Notes under the pieces: generated by a model
Told to the model about the DNA's origin: nothing
Seen by the model: the letters and a program-made list of their open reading frames with translations, nothing else
Database searches by the model: none
Source of the DNA: DAITQM01 sp039794245
GTDB taxonomy: Bacteria > Pseudomonadota > Gammaproteobacteria > Xanthomonadales > Wenzhouxiangellaceae
NCBI GenBank assembly: GCA_039794245.1
Contig: JBDIVS010000025.1
Location: 1-39,547, forward strand
DNA length: 39,547 bases
Direction of reading: 5' to 3'
Shown: in pieces, positions 26,516-36,244 of the stretch
Layout of the letters: each line of letters starts with the position of its first letter
Numbering within the stretch: position 1 is the stretch's first letter
Translations under genes and position numbers: made by a program

Positions 26516-27553
26516 CTACTGCACCGCCGCGGTATCGCGCTCGGCGACCCAGCCGGTGCGGCCGCCATCGTCGCGGATCTGCACCCAGCCGGGGATGCCC
26601 AGAACGCGATCGACCATTGCCCCGGCGGCGAGCGTGAACTGCACCGGGCTTTGCGCGTTCGGCCCCTGGTGGGCGTTGACGCTAGTGCCGGTGATCACCA
26701 GGCGCGGGCCGAGTTCGGCGGCCCGGGTCACCGGCTGGTGCCCGGCCGCTGCCGCCCCGGAAGCGGCGGCCGGAGCAACCGGCCTTTGACCGTCATGGTA
26801 ATACACCGCCGGCGTGCGGCGGATGACTTCCTCGGCGGCCCGTTCGATGACCACCCGCAGGGCCTTTTCGCGCGGCGTGTTTTTCCACGTCGCCAGACCG
26901 CCGGCGAGCCCGAAACCACTGCCGAAACCGCCGAGCAGGCCGCCGGCTTTGTAATCCTTTGCCTCGCCCTCGACACTGGTCGCCATCAGCACGCGGCTGG
27001 TCTTGGCATCGATCAGACGCAGGTCGATCGCCATGTGCGCCTTGCTCTGACTGCCGGCGATGGCCCCGAACACCCCGCCGCCGAAACCACCAGCCCCGCC
27101 GGCGGTACCCGAGGCGTTGTCCTCGAATTCGGTGACCGCCGCGACGACCAGCAATTCGGCACCTTCGATCTCGCCGATCGCCGCCGCGGTGTCCTGCCGG
27201 ACACGCCCCGAGGCGCCGAGATCCTGCTCGCCGAGCACGTCCTCGAGCGCCTGGCGTTCGAGGACGATGAAGCGCCCGGAATTGACCAGTGCCGTGGTCA
27301 GCATATCGGCCATGCCGTCGCCGATCTCGGGTGAATACCAGCGGTAGGCATCACTCGATTTGTTGGTGAAACGCGACACCGCAATCCGGGCCTGCGGCCC
27401 GTCATAGGCCGCCGCCTGGGCCTCGGCGATGCTCGGCCCACCGCTGTCGCGGACATGGGTCTTGACATTTTGGCCGAACGCCGGAGCGGCCAGCGTCGCG
27501 GCGAGCGAGGAACACAAAATGAAACGAAGTGCGGCGAAGAACGGTGTTTTCAT
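26516..27553 (-). CDS. CsgG-like secreted protein with C-terminal SH3 domain (non-lipidated paralogue)
   Basis: A 345-residue exported protein. The signal peptide ends APAFG (about residue 27) with no lipobox. The CsgG-like core (about 45-260) contains ARIAVSRFTNKSSDAYRWY, GDGMADMLTTALVNSGRF, VLERQALEDVLGEQDL and AELLVVAAVTEFE. A glycine-rich stretch follows (GTAGGAGGFGGGVFGA), then AIDLRLIDAKTSRVL and a second Gly-rich segment (GGLLGGFGSGFGLAGG). These two Gly-rich places correspond by order to the two beta-hairpins that build the pore in CsgG. The C-terminal domain (about 285-345) is SH3-like but its usual NVRSGPG turn is altered to NAHQGPN. It is a close paralogue of the gene upstream, with a 34-nt gap, so a tandem duplication. 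Role unknown; no curli genes are in view. Confidence 0.8.
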   Translation of the reverse strand: MKTPFFAALRFILCSSLAATLAAPAFGQNVKTHVRDSGGPSIAEAQAAAYDGPQARIAVSRFTNKSSDAYRWYSPEIGDGMADMLTTALVNSGRFIVLERQALEDVLGEQDLGASGRVRQDTAAAIGEIEGAELLVVAAVTEFEDNASGTAGGAGGFGGGVFGAIAGSQSKAHMAIDLRLIDAKTSRVLMATSVEGEAKDYKAGGLLGGFGSGFGLAGGLATWKNTPREKALRVVIERAAEEVIRRTPAVYYHDGQRPVAPAAASGAAAAGHQPVTRAAELGPRLVITGTSVNAHQGPNAQSPVQFTLAAGAMVDRVLGIPGWVQIRDDGGRTGWVAERDTAAVQ

Positions 27554-27587
27554 CACTCATGCCACCCGACTTTTGGGTTCATTGGGT

Positions 27588-28568
27588 TCAATTGACCTTG
27601 GCCGTGAACTGCTCGGCGACCCAGCCGGTGCGGCCCTGGTCGTCGCGGATCTGCACCCAGCCGGCCGAACGGGACAGCACTTCGACGATCGCGCCGGATG
27701 CGAGCCCGAACTGCACCGGATTACCGGCGCCCGGGCCGCTGCGGACATTCAGCGACGTCGCGGTGATCACGATCTGCTCGCCGGTACCGGCCGGCGCCGC
27801 AGCACTGGCTCTGCCGCTGCCGTAGTGATAATACGACGCCGGTGTCTTGCTGATGATGTAATCGACCGCCGCACCGATCACCTGGCGCAGCGCTTTTTCG
27901 CGCGGCGTGTTCTTCCAGGTCGATAATGCGCCACCCAGCCCGACCGAGCCGGTGTAACCGGCGAGTGCCCCACCGATATTGAAATCCTTGGCCTCGCCCT
28001 CGACGCTGGTCGCCGCCAGCACGCGGCTGGTTCGCGCGTCGATGATCCTGAGGTCGATCGCCATATGGGCGCTGCGTACGCCGCCGAAAACCGCCCCGAA
28101 CACGCCGCCGCCGATACCGCCGGCCCCGCCCTGGGTACCCCCGGCGTTGCCTTCGAACTCGGTCACCGCAGCCACAACCAGCAATTCGGCGCCTTCGATC
28201 TGGCCGATCGCCGCCGCCGTCTGCTGGCTGACACGGCCCGAAGCGCCCAGATCCTGCTCGGCCAGCACATCTTCCAGCGCCTGGCGCTCGAGGACGATGA
28301 AGCGCCCGGAATTGAACAGCGCCGTGGTCAGCATGTCGGCCATGCCGTCGCCGATTTCGGGCGAATACCAGTTGTAGGCGTCGCTCGACTTGTTGGTGAA
28401 GCGGGCGACGGCGATCCGGGCCTGCGGCCCGTCATAAGGCGCGGCCTGGGCCTCGGCGAGGCTCGGGCCGCCCTCGTCGCGGACGTTGGTCGTGGTGCCG
28501 GCGGCCGGACAGCCAGCCAGCAGGACAGGTGCGGCAAGCGCCGCAGTCAGTCGTAACAGCATGTTCAT
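27588..28568 (-). CDS. CsgG-like lipoprotein with C-terminal SH3 domain
   Basis: A 326-residue outer-membrane-type lipoprotein: the signal peptide ends with lipobox LLAGC (Cys20). The CsgG-like core repeats the blocks of its neighbour almost word for word (ARIAVARFTNKSSDAYNWY, GDGMADMLTTALFNSGRF, VLERQALEDVLAEQDLG, AELLVVAAVTEFEGN), with a Gly-rich segment GGTQGGAGGIGGGVFGA and a second one, IGGALAGYTGSVGLGG. The C-terminal bacterial SH3 domain (about 262-326) keeps the canonical SLNVRSGPGAGNPV and GWVQIRDDQGRTGWV. A strong AAGGGGT site precedes ATG 28568. CsgG itself is a lipidated nonameric secretion channel; a pore role here is inference. The SH3 domain could bind peptidoglycan or a partner protein. 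Confidence 0.82.
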   Translation of the reverse strand: MNMLLRLTAALAAPVLLAGCPAAGTTTNVRDEGGPSLAEAQAAPYDGPQARIAVARFTNKSSDAYNWYSPEIGDGMADMLTTALFNSGRFIVLERQALEDVLAEQDLGASGRVSQQTAAAIGQIEGAELLVVAAVTEFEGNAGGTQGGAGGIGGGVFGAVFGGVRSAHMAIDLRIIDARTSRVLAATSVEGEAKDFNIGGALAGYTGSVGLGGALSTWKNTPREKALRQVIGAAVDYIISKTPASYYHYGSGRASAAAPAGTGEQIVITATSLNVRSGPGAGNPVQFGLASGAIVEVLSRSAGWVQIRDDQGRTGWVAEQFTAKVN

Positions 28569-28777
28569 ATTGATACCCCTTCAGCGTAAGACCTGAAGCA
28601 GCGACACCGGCTGTTCTCGCCTCCGGTTGTTTATGCGGCGGGCGAGCCCCATCCCCTGGTTCGTCGCAGCCGGGTGAAGCCGCGCGTTGGTGAAGAATAA
28701 CCAATCCGCCGTCAATAAACAATAACAAAGGTCAAACCGCCGACCCGGTCACACCCGCCGGCCGGCACCCGGCTAAA
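28569..28777. other. Intergenic region between atpC and the CsgG-like pair
   Basis: About 209 nt. An AT-rich island at 28690-28735 on the minus strand reads TTGTTT, 17 nt, TATTCT, a weak but correctly spaced promoter that could drive the CsgG-like pair with a leader of about 120 nt. The remainder is GC-rich with several CCGG palindromes near 28758-28772 but no T-run, so no clear terminator for the atp operon is visible. Confidence 0.3.
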
Positions 28778-29200
28778 TCAGCGCTTGAGGGTTTTGCGCA
28801 GCTTTTCGATCGCCCGCAGTTGGGCCACGGCCTGCGCCAACTGCGCCTGGGCCTCGGCGATTTCCATCGCCCCGGCGCGCTCGGCCAGGTGGTGCTCGGC
28901 TTCTTCCTTGGCTTTCAGCGCCGCCGCTTCGTCCAGGTCCTGGGCACGCGCCGCGGTATCGGCGAGCACCGTCACGAGGTGCGGCTGTACTTCGAGAATG
29001 CCGCCGGAGACATAAAACGTCAGCATTTCGCCGTCGGCGAGTTCGACCCGCACCTGGCCGGGTTTCAGCCGGGTCAGAAGCGGCGCGTGGCGCGGCGCGA
29101 TGCCCAGCTCGCCCATCTGGCCGGAGGCATAGACCATCGCCGCCGGGCCGGAATAAATGCTGCCCTCGGCGCTGACGATATCGCAGTTCAAAGTGGCCAT
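28778..29200 (-). CDS. atpC: ATP synthase F1 epsilon subunit
   Basis: Rotor subunit that joins gamma to the c-ring and can inhibit ATP hydrolysis through its C-terminal helices. The 140-residue protein has the beta-sandwich start (LNCDIVSAEGSIYSG), GELGIAPRHAPLLTRLKPGQVRV, FYVSGGILEVQPHLVTVLADTA, then two long helices rich in Ala, Glu and Gln ending with a basic LRKTLKR. Length is the usual one. Last gene of the atp operon, 24 nt after atpD. Confidence 0.97.
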   Translation of the reverse strand: MATLNCDIVSAEGSIYSGPAAMVYASGQMGELGIAPRHAPLLTRLKPGQVRVELADGEMLTFYVSGGILEVQPHLVTVLADTAARAQDLDEAAALKAKEEAEHHLAERAGAMEIAEAQAQLAQAVAQLRAIEKLRKTLKR

Positions 29201-29224
29201 CTGCCGTTCACCTGGGTCGATGTA

Positions 29225-30619
29225 TCACGCCGCCTGCCTGGCGGCCAGCATTTTACCTTTCTCTTCGGCTTCCTCGATGCCGCCGACCATGTAGAACGCC
29301 TGCTCCGGCAGGTGGTCGTAGCCGCCCTCGATGATCGCCTTGAAGCCGCGGATGGTCTCGGCCAGCGGCACGTACTTGCCGGGGCTGCCGGTGAATGTCT
29401 CGGCGACGAAAAACGGCTGCGACAAAAAGCGCTGCACCTTGCGCGCCCGGGCAACGGTCAGTTTGTCTTCCTCGCTGAGCTCGTCCATGCCCAAAATGGC
29501 GATGATGTCCTTCAGTTCCTTGTAACGCTGCAAGGTGCTCTGCACGCGACGCGCGACGTCGTAATGCTCCTGGCCAACGACCAGCGGGTCGAGCTGGCGC
29601 GAGGTCGAATCGAGCGGATCGACCGCCGGATAGATGCCGAGTTCGGCGATCTGCCGGCTGAGCACCAGCGTCGCATCCAGGTGCGCAAAGGTGGTCGCCG
29701 GCGACGGGTCGGTCAGGTCGTCGGCCGGCACGTAAACGGCCTGGAACGAGGTGATCGAACCGGTGTGGGTCGAGGTGATGCGTTCTTGCAGGATGCCCAT
29801 CTCGTCGGCCAGCGTCGGCTGGTAGCCGACGGCCGACGGCATGCGGCCGAGCAGCGCCGAGACTTCGGTACCGGCCAGCGTGTAGCGGTAGATGTTGTCG
29901 ATGAACATCAGCACGTCGCGGCCGTCCTCGCGGAAGAACTCAGCCATCGTCAGGCCGGTCAGTGCGACGCGCAGCCGGTTGCCCGGCGGTTCGTTCATCT
30001 GGCCGAAGACCATCGCCACCTTGTCGAGGACGTTCGACTCTTTCATCTCGTGATAGAAATCATTGCCCTCGCGAGTCCGCTCGCCGACGCCGGCGAACAC
30101 CGAAAGACCCGAATGCGCCTTGGCGATGTTGTTGATCAGCTCCATAATGGTCACCGTCTTGCCGACGCCGGCGCCGCCGAACAGGCCGATCTTGCCGCCC
30201 TTGGCGATCGGCATGATCAGGTCGATGACCTTGATACCGGTTTCCAGGATCTCGACCGCCGCCGCCTGCTCGACATAGCTCGGCGGTTGGCGGTGGATCG
30301 GCCAGCGTGTTTCCTCGCCGATATCGCCGGCATTGTCGATCGGGTTGCCCATCACGTCCATGATGCGACCGAGCGTGCAGGTGCCGACCGGTACCTGGAT
30401 CGGCGCGCCGGTACTGCGCACCGCAAGCCCGCGCTTGAGGCCATCGGTCGAACCGAGGGCAATGGCCCGGACCACACCGTCGCCGAGCTGCTGCTGGACC
30501 TCGAGCATGAGATTCCGCTCATCGACGATGAGTGCGTCGTACACCTTGGGGGCGGATTCGCGATCGAACTCGATATCCACCACGGCACCGATGATTTGGA
30601 CGATTTTGCCTTGAGACAT
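29225..30619 (-). CDS. atpD: ATP synthase F1 beta subunit
   Basis: Catalytic subunit carrying the ATP-forming sites. The 464 residues include the P-loop GGAGVGKTVTIMELI, the GERTREGNDFYHEM motif with the catalytic Glu, VFGQMNEPPGNRLRVALTGLTMAEFFRE, MFIDNIYRYTLAGTEVSALLGRMPSAVGYQPTL, and the DELSEEDK (DELSEED-lever) motif near the C-terminus that responds to gamma and epsilon. Start MSQGKIVQIIGAVVDIEF is the standard N-terminus. The gap to atpG upstream is unusually long for this operon (101 nt) and holds a GGAGG...CCTCC hairpin at 30685-30705. Confidence 0.98.
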   Translation of the reverse strand: MSQGKIVQIIGAVVDIEFDRESAPKVYDALIVDERNLMLEVQQQLGDGVVRAIALGSTDGLKRGLAVRSTGAPIQVPVGTCTLGRIMDVMGNPIDNAGDIGEETRWPIHRQPPSYVEQAAAVEILETGIKVIDLIMPIAKGGKIGLFGGAGVGKTVTIMELINNIAKAHSGLSVFAGVGERTREGNDFYHEMKESNVLDKVAMVFGQMNEPPGNRLRVALTGLTMAEFFREDGRDVLMFIDNIYRYTLAGTEVSALLGRMPSAVGYQPTLADEMGILQERITSTHTGSITSFQAVYVPADDLTDPSPATTFAHLDATLVLSRQIAELGIYPAVDPLDSTSRQLDPLVVGQEHYDVARRVQSTLQRYKELKDIIAILGMDELSEEDKLTVARARKVQRFLSQPFFVAETFTGSPGKYVPLAETIRGFKAIIEGGYDHLPEQAFYMVGGIEEAEEKGKMLAARQAA

Positions 30620-30720
30620 GTCATTTACTCGCTATGTTCTGGATGTGTCAGGTGGTCAATATCTTCACGCTTGCTGCCATACCTGGAGGTTATGGTGCAG
30701 CCTCCTCACTCCACACTCCC

Positions 30721-31584
30721 TCATACCGCCGCCGCGCCGCCGACGATTTCGGAAATCTCCTGGGTGATCGCCGCCTGCCGCGCCTTGTTGTAGGCCAGGT
30801 TCAGCTCGCCGATCAGTTTGTGGGCGTTGTCCGAAGCGCTCTTCATCGCCACCATGCGCGAGGCGTGCTCGCTGGCCAGGTTTTCCAGCACGCTTTGATA
30901 GACCAGAGATTCGATATAGCGGGTCAGCACGTCGTCGAGCAGGGCGCGCGCCTCGGGCTCGTAGAGGTAATCCCACAGCTTCAACATCCGGTCGTCCGGG
31001 TCGGGGACGAGCGGCAGAAGCTGCATCAGGACCGGCTGCTGGCTCATCGTGTTGATGAAATCATTGTAAGCGATGGTCAGGCGATCGATCCGGCCGTCGC
31101 GGTAGGCGTCGAGCATCACCTTGACGACCCCGATCAGTTCCTCGACCCGCGGTTTTTCCCCGAGCCCACCGGCGGTGGCCACCAGATTAACCTTCAGATT
31201 GCGGAAGAACTGCAAACCCTTGCGGCCGATCACCACCAGGTCGGCCTCGACGCCGCCCCGCTGCCAGTGACGCAATTCGGCCAGCAGTTTGCGGAACAGG
31301 TTGCTGTTCAGACCGCCGCACAGCCCGCGGTCGGTGGAGATCACGATATAACCGACGCGTCTGATCTCGTCGCGGCCGGCGGTGAACGGGTGGCGGTATT
31401 CGGGGTTGGCCCGTGAAAGATGACCGATGACCTGGCGCATCATTCTGGCGTAGGGCCGCGAGGCGGCCATCAGCGCCTGCGACTTGCGGATCTTGCTCGC
31501 CGAGACCATCTCCAGCGCGCTGGTCACCTTGCGGGTACTCTGCACGCTGCGGATCTTGCTGCGGATTTCGCGGCCGCCTGCCAT
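30721..31584 (-). CDS. atpG: ATP synthase F1 gamma subunit
   Basis: Central shaft of the rotary motor. At 287 residues it has the expected coiled-coil ends: REIRSKIRSVQSTRKVTSALEMVSASKIRK at the N-terminus and SASDNAHKLIGELNLAYNKARQAAITQEISEIVGGA at the C-terminus, with the Rossmann-like middle ISTDRGLCGGLNSNLFRKL. Nothing points to an inhibitory or redox-regulatory insert. It lies 34 nt after atpA. Confidence 0.97.
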   Translation of the reverse strand: MAGGREIRSKIRSVQSTRKVTSALEMVSASKIRKSQALMAASRPYARMMRQVIGHLSRANPEYRHPFTAGRDEIRRVGYIVISTDRGLCGGLNSNLFRKLLAELRHWQRGGVEADLVVIGRKGLQFFRNLKVNLVATAGGLGEKPRVEELIGVVKVMLDAYRDGRIDRLTIAYNDFINTMSQQPVLMQLLPLVPDPDDRMLKLWDYLYEPEARALLDDVLTRYIESLVYQSVLENLASEHASRMVAMKSASDNAHKLIGELNLAYNKARQAAITQEISEIVGGAAAV

Positions 31585-31618
31585 CGTCAGTCCTCCCGCC
31601 CCGCCGGCCGCGCCGCGC

Positions 31619-33166
<1,548 letters not shown>

Positions 33167-33245
33167 CTAACTCAATCCTCATCGGCCGTGGCGGCCGGGT
33201 GAAAGCGTACGAATTTAGGAGAAAACAGTAAACTACCCCGGCGGG

Positions 33246-33788
33246 TCATCCGCGTTGCAAGGCGCCGGCAAGCTGGTTCAGCCGGCCGTGCAGCGAGGCA
33301 TCGATCACGGTATCGCCGGCGCGCACCACCAGGCCGCCGATAAGCGCCGGATCCTGCTTTTCGTGCAGCGTCACCGCTTTGCCGAAACGCCGGGTCAAGG
33401 CGGCAAGCAGCTTGCCGCGCGCCGCGCCGTCCAGCGGCACCACCGTGGTCACCTCGGCCTCGATCCGGTTCTCGGCCGCGGCGACAAGCTCGCGGTACTG
33501 GCGGGCGATCTCGCCGAGCAGCGGCAAGCGGCCGTTCTTGGCCAGGATGGCGAGCAGGGCTTCACCCGATTCGACCGCCTCACCTACCGCACCCACCTCA
33601 GCGATCAGCCGCGCCAGCGCCTGCTGATCCACCCGCGGGTGGCCGATCAACGCCCGGACCTCGGGCGTTTCGACGATCGCCACATAACGGGCAAGCCGCG
33701 CGGACCAGGCGGGCATCGCCTCCTGGCTACCGGCCAGGGCGAACAGCGCCTTGGCATAGGGCCGGGCCAGAGTGATCGGTTCGGCCAT
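33246..33788 (-). CDS. atpH: ATP synthase F1 delta subunit
   Basis: Stator subunit connecting F1 alpha to the b subunits. The 180-residue protein starts ITLARPYAKALFALAG (the RPYAxAxF signature), has the helical N-domain with FLAILAKNGRLPLLGEIARQYREL-like ILAKNGRL, and a C-domain with VTTVVPLDGAARGKLLAALTRRFGKAVTLHEKQDPALIGGLVVRAGDTVIDASLHGRLNQL, the family's closing block. Separated from atpF by 2 nt. Confidence 0.96.
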   Translation of the reverse strand: MAEPITLARPYAKALFALAGSQEAMPAWSARLARYVAIVETPEVRALIGHPRVDQQALARLIAEVGAVGEAVESGEALLAILAKNGRLPLLGEIARQYRELVAAAENRIEAEVTTVVPLDGAARGKLLAALTRRFGKAVTLHEKQDPALIGGLVVRAGDTVIDASLHGRLNQLAGALQRG

Positions 33789-33790
33789 AC

Positions 33791-34261
33791 TCAGAACCCC
33801 GCCACCAGGTCGTCAAGCAGCGCGCGGTGGTCGTCCTCGCCGATCGCCTTGCCCAGCACCTGCCCGGCGCCGAGCACGACCATCCCGGCGATTTCGCCGC
33901 GCAGCGCGGCGCGCGCCTGTTCGGCGGCCTGCCGGATCTCGTTTTCGGCGGCCGCCTTGAGCCGCGCCCGCTCGCCCGCCGCATCGCGTTTGGCTTCTTC
34001 CACCAGGCGGGCGGCGCGCTGCCCGGCCTGGTCGATCATCGCCGCCGCCTGCTCGCGCGCCTCGTGCCTGAGGCGTTCGGCCTCGTGCCGGGCCTCTTCG
34101 AGTTCGCGCTCGGCCTGCTCGGCCGCGGCCAGGCCGCTGGCGATCGTCGCGCGCCGGTTCTCGATGGCGCGCAAAAGGTGTGGCCAGATGAACTGCATGC
34201 AGAACCACACGAAGATCATCATCGCGATCGACTGCAAGACCAGTGTCAGATTGATATTCAC
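33791..34261 (-). CDS. atpF: ATP synthase Fo b subunit
   Basis: Peripheral-stalk subunit: one N-terminal membrane helix (LTLVLQSIAMMIFVWFCMQFIWPHLLRAIENR) followed by a long Ala/Glu/Arg-rich helix that dimerises as a coiled coil and reaches the delta subunit. The 156-residue length equals that of E. coli AtpF. The start, MNINLTLVLQ, is conserved. The 38-nt gap from atpE holds an AGGTAGG site. Confidence 0.96.
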   Translation of the reverse strand: MNINLTLVLQSIAMMIFVWFCMQFIWPHLLRAIENRRATIASGLAAAEQAERELEEARHEAERLRHEAREQAAAMIDQAGQRAARLVEEAKRDAAGERARLKAAAENEIRQAAEQARAALRGEIAGMVVLGAGQVLGKAIGEDDHRALLDDLVAGF

Positions 34262-34299
34262 GAGCCTACCTCCCGGTTTGCATCAATGGCCCCGGGCGC

Positions 34300-34569
34300 T
34301 CAACCGCCGGCCGCCGCCTGCAGTTGGCTGATGAACGGATTGGCGAACGTGAAGAACAGGGCGATACCGACGCCGATCATCGCCACCGCGTCGAGCAGGC
34401 CGATGGCCAGGAAGAACTTGCCCTGCAGCATCGGCGCCAGTTCCGGCTGGCGGGCAGTGCCTTCGAGCAGCCGGCCGCCGAGGATGCCGACGCCGATGCC
34501 GACGCCCAGCGCCCCGAGGCCGATCAAAAGTCCGATCGCAATCGCGGTCATACCGATTACAGTTTCCAT
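34300..34569 (-). CDS. atpE: ATP synthase Fo c subunit (proteolipid ring)
   Basis: Two-helix hairpin of the proton-driven rotor ring, 89 residues. Helix 1 carries the GLGALGVGIGVGILGG glycine repeat, the polar loop is ARQPELAPML, and helix 2 has the ion-carrying Asp60 in GLLDAVAMIGVG. The lack of the Gln/Glu/Ser-Thr set of sodium-binding c subunits and the use of Asp point to proton coupling. Helix 2 ends in a short extra tail (FISQLQAAAGG). Confidence 0.97.
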   Translation of the reverse strand: METVIGMTAIAIGLLIGLGALGVGIGVGILGGRLLEGTARQPELAPMLQGKFFLAIGLLDAVAMIGVGIALFFTFANPFISQLQAAAGG

Positions 34570-34615
34570 GATTTCTCCGGTGTTATCGACTGAAGTGACT
34601 AAAAAAATCCTTTGT

Positions 34616-35659
34616 TCAATGATGTTCGTGGGCCATGCTGAGATAGACCACGGTCAACATCATGAAAATGAACGCCTGCAAGACGATGACCAGAATGTGG
34701 AACACTGCCCACCCGAAGTGCAGCAACTGGCCGCCGGTGAAAGCCAGGCCGCCGGCCAACAGCATCTCGGCCAGTACCAGAAGCAGCGTCCGGCGCGTGC
34801 TGAGCGCCCCTTTCACGTGCAGATACAATGTGGCGGCCACCACGGCGAAAGACAACAGCAAAAACCAGCCGGGGACATGGCCGCCGAACAGCGCCTGCAG
34901 ACCCTCGGCGACGATGCCGGAACCGGCGGCAAAAACCAGGGCGATCAGGATAAAAATCAACTCGCCGGCGTAAAGGTTGCCGAACAGCCGCAGGCCGAGC
35001 GAAATCGGCTTGGCCAAAAGGCCGACCGTCTCCAGCAGAAAATTGAAGACCATGACCGGCGGCCACAACACCACAGGCATGCCCATGGCCTTGGGATTGA
35101 TCGGATTCATCGTCAACTCGCTGATAAAGCCGCCGACCCCCTTCATGCGCAGGCTGTAGTAAATGATCAGCGCAAAAACGGCGATCGCCATGCCCATCGT
35201 GGCGTTGACGTCCGTGGTCGGCACGACTTTCTGGTACTTGACACCGACGCCGTGCGCCACCCAGGGCAACCAGTCCACCGGGATCAGATCCATCAGGTTC
35301 ATGAAAAAGATCCAGACGAACAGCGTCAGGGCCAAAGGCGCGACCAGCCGGCTCTGCCCGTGGAACGTCTCGCGCACCGCGCCGTCGACGAATTCCACCA
35401 GGCTCTCGACCGCCGCCTGAAGCCGGCCCGGCACCCCCGGTGTGGCGCGCCGCGCGATCAGGTAGAACAGCGAGACGAACAACACGCCGAGCAGCATCGA
35501 CCAGGCCATCGTATCGACGTGAACCGCCCAAAAACCCATCGCCTGCGCCTCAGCCACATCGTGCGCGAACCCCCACTCGCCGCCCGGATGGCGGCCGAAG
35601 GTCAGATTCTGCAGATGGTGTTTGATGTATTCGGAGGCCGTTTGACTCTCGCCTGCCAT
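34616..35659 (-). CDS. atpB: ATP synthase Fo a subunit with an extra hydrophobic segment
   Basis: Membrane stator subunit that forms the two proton half-channels next to the c-ring. All key residues are present: Arg224 in LGLRLFGN, Glu233 in YAGELIF, His321 in WAVFHILVI and Gln328 in LQAF, plus the family end FIFMMLTVVYLSMA. The protein is 347 residues against 271 in E. coli. Most of the difference is one insertion: the Arg-to-His spacing is 97 residues here and 35 in E. coli, so about 62 extra residues lie between the two long channel helices. They include two hydrophobic runs (about 264-282 and 291-309) that could be added membrane helices. The frame is unbroken, and the N-terminal region aligns normally. 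Confidence 0.95.
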   Translation of the reverse strand: MAGESQTASEYIKHHLQNLTFGRHPGGEWGFAHDVAEAQAMGFWAVHVDTMAWSMLLGVLFVSLFYLIARRATPGVPGRLQAAVESLVEFVDGAVRETFHGQSRLVAPLALTLFVWIFFMNLMDLIPVDWLPWVAHGVGVKYQKVVPTTDVNATMGMAIAVFALIIYYSLRMKGVGGFISELTMNPINPKAMGMPVVLWPPVMVFNFLLETVGLLAKPISLGLRLFGNLYAGELIFILIALVFAAGSGIVAEGLQALFGGHVPGWFLLLSFAVVAATLYLHVKGALSTRRTLLLVLAEMLLAGGLAFTGGQLLHFGWAVFHILVIVLQAFIFMMLTVVYLSMAHEHH

Positions 35660-35701
35660 ACCTATCCGTCTGTCAGTGATACTTCCAAGAACAAATCAAA
35701 A

Positions 35702-36079
35702 TCACCCCGTACCGGGACGATGCCCGGCGGCCGCCACCACCAGTCCGCCGGCCAACCCGGCGTGGCCGAGGATGAACCCGGTGAACAACCAGGGGGCCGA
35801 AAGCGGCGGCGTCAGCCAAACAAAAACCGCCGTGAACAGCGCGGCGGTCATGAGCCATTTGACCGACTCCCAAAGCAGCATACGGCCGAGACCGGGCGCC
35901 TGCCCGGCGGCCAGAGCGCGGGCGATCGGCAGCATCGTCCCGAAACCGGGCACCAGCGCAATTGCGCCGCCGGCCGCCAGTCCGTAAAACCCCGTTGCTC
36001 CAGCCAGCGCCGCCGCCGCGACAAACCCGGCGCCGAGCGCCGCCAGCGGCGCGGCCAGCAAGCGTCGAGGATTGAACAT
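35702..36079 (-). CDS. atpI: ATP synthase assembly factor AtpI
   Basis: Small membrane protein (125 residues) at the head of the operon that in relatives helps assemble the c-ring or supplies Mg2+. Four hydrophobic helices are visible: about 8-27, 31-48, 72-92 and 98-116. The GAxxxxxxGxxxxFxP-like pattern and length fit the AtpI family, which is poorly conserved. The start is placed at ATG 36079 (MFNPRR) because the predicted transcript begins near 36178 and homologues have this length; a longer frame exists upstream but would begin with a non-ATG codon at the transcript end. Confidence 0.8.
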   Translation of the reverse strand: MFNPRRLLAAPLAALGAGFVAAAALAGATGFYGLAAGGAIALVPGFGTMLPIARALAAGQAPGLGRMLLWESVKWLMTAALFTAVFVWLTPPLSAPWLFTGFILGHAGLAGGLVVAAAGHRPGTG

Positions 36080-36184
36080 CGGCCCGCTACACCTCGTCCC
36101 GGAATGCGCGCCGCGCACCCGCTCCCGGCGCATCACGGCGGCGTCCGCCACCGTGACCGGCAAAGGGCTCGGCAAAGCCTGAAA

Positions 36185-36213
36185 ATTATAGCACGAATGA
36201 TCCGGGATGACAG
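36185..36213 (-). promoter_or_regulatory. Promoter of the atp operon
   Basis: On the minus strand, CTGTCA (-35, 36208-36213, 4 of 6 to consensus) is followed by a 17-nt spacer and a perfect TATAAT (-10, 36185-36190). Transcription should begin near 36178, leaving a leader of about 100 nt before atpI. It lies in the 165-nt gap between the deacetylase gene and atpI. Confidence 0.7.
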
Positions 36214-36244
36214 GTTAAGGGCGCCGCTTCCGCGGCTGTGCCGT

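Noticed and set aside
34300..34569. Sodium-driven ATP synthase
   Set aside because: The c subunit uses Asp60 and lacks the Gln, Glu and Ser/Thr set that binds sodium, so proton coupling is the plain reading despite the nearby sodium antiporter NhaB.
36080..36175. Longer AtpI with a 30-residue N-terminal extension
   Set aside because: It needs a non-ATG start at the predicted transcript end, and the added residues are polar and unlike AtpI proteins.
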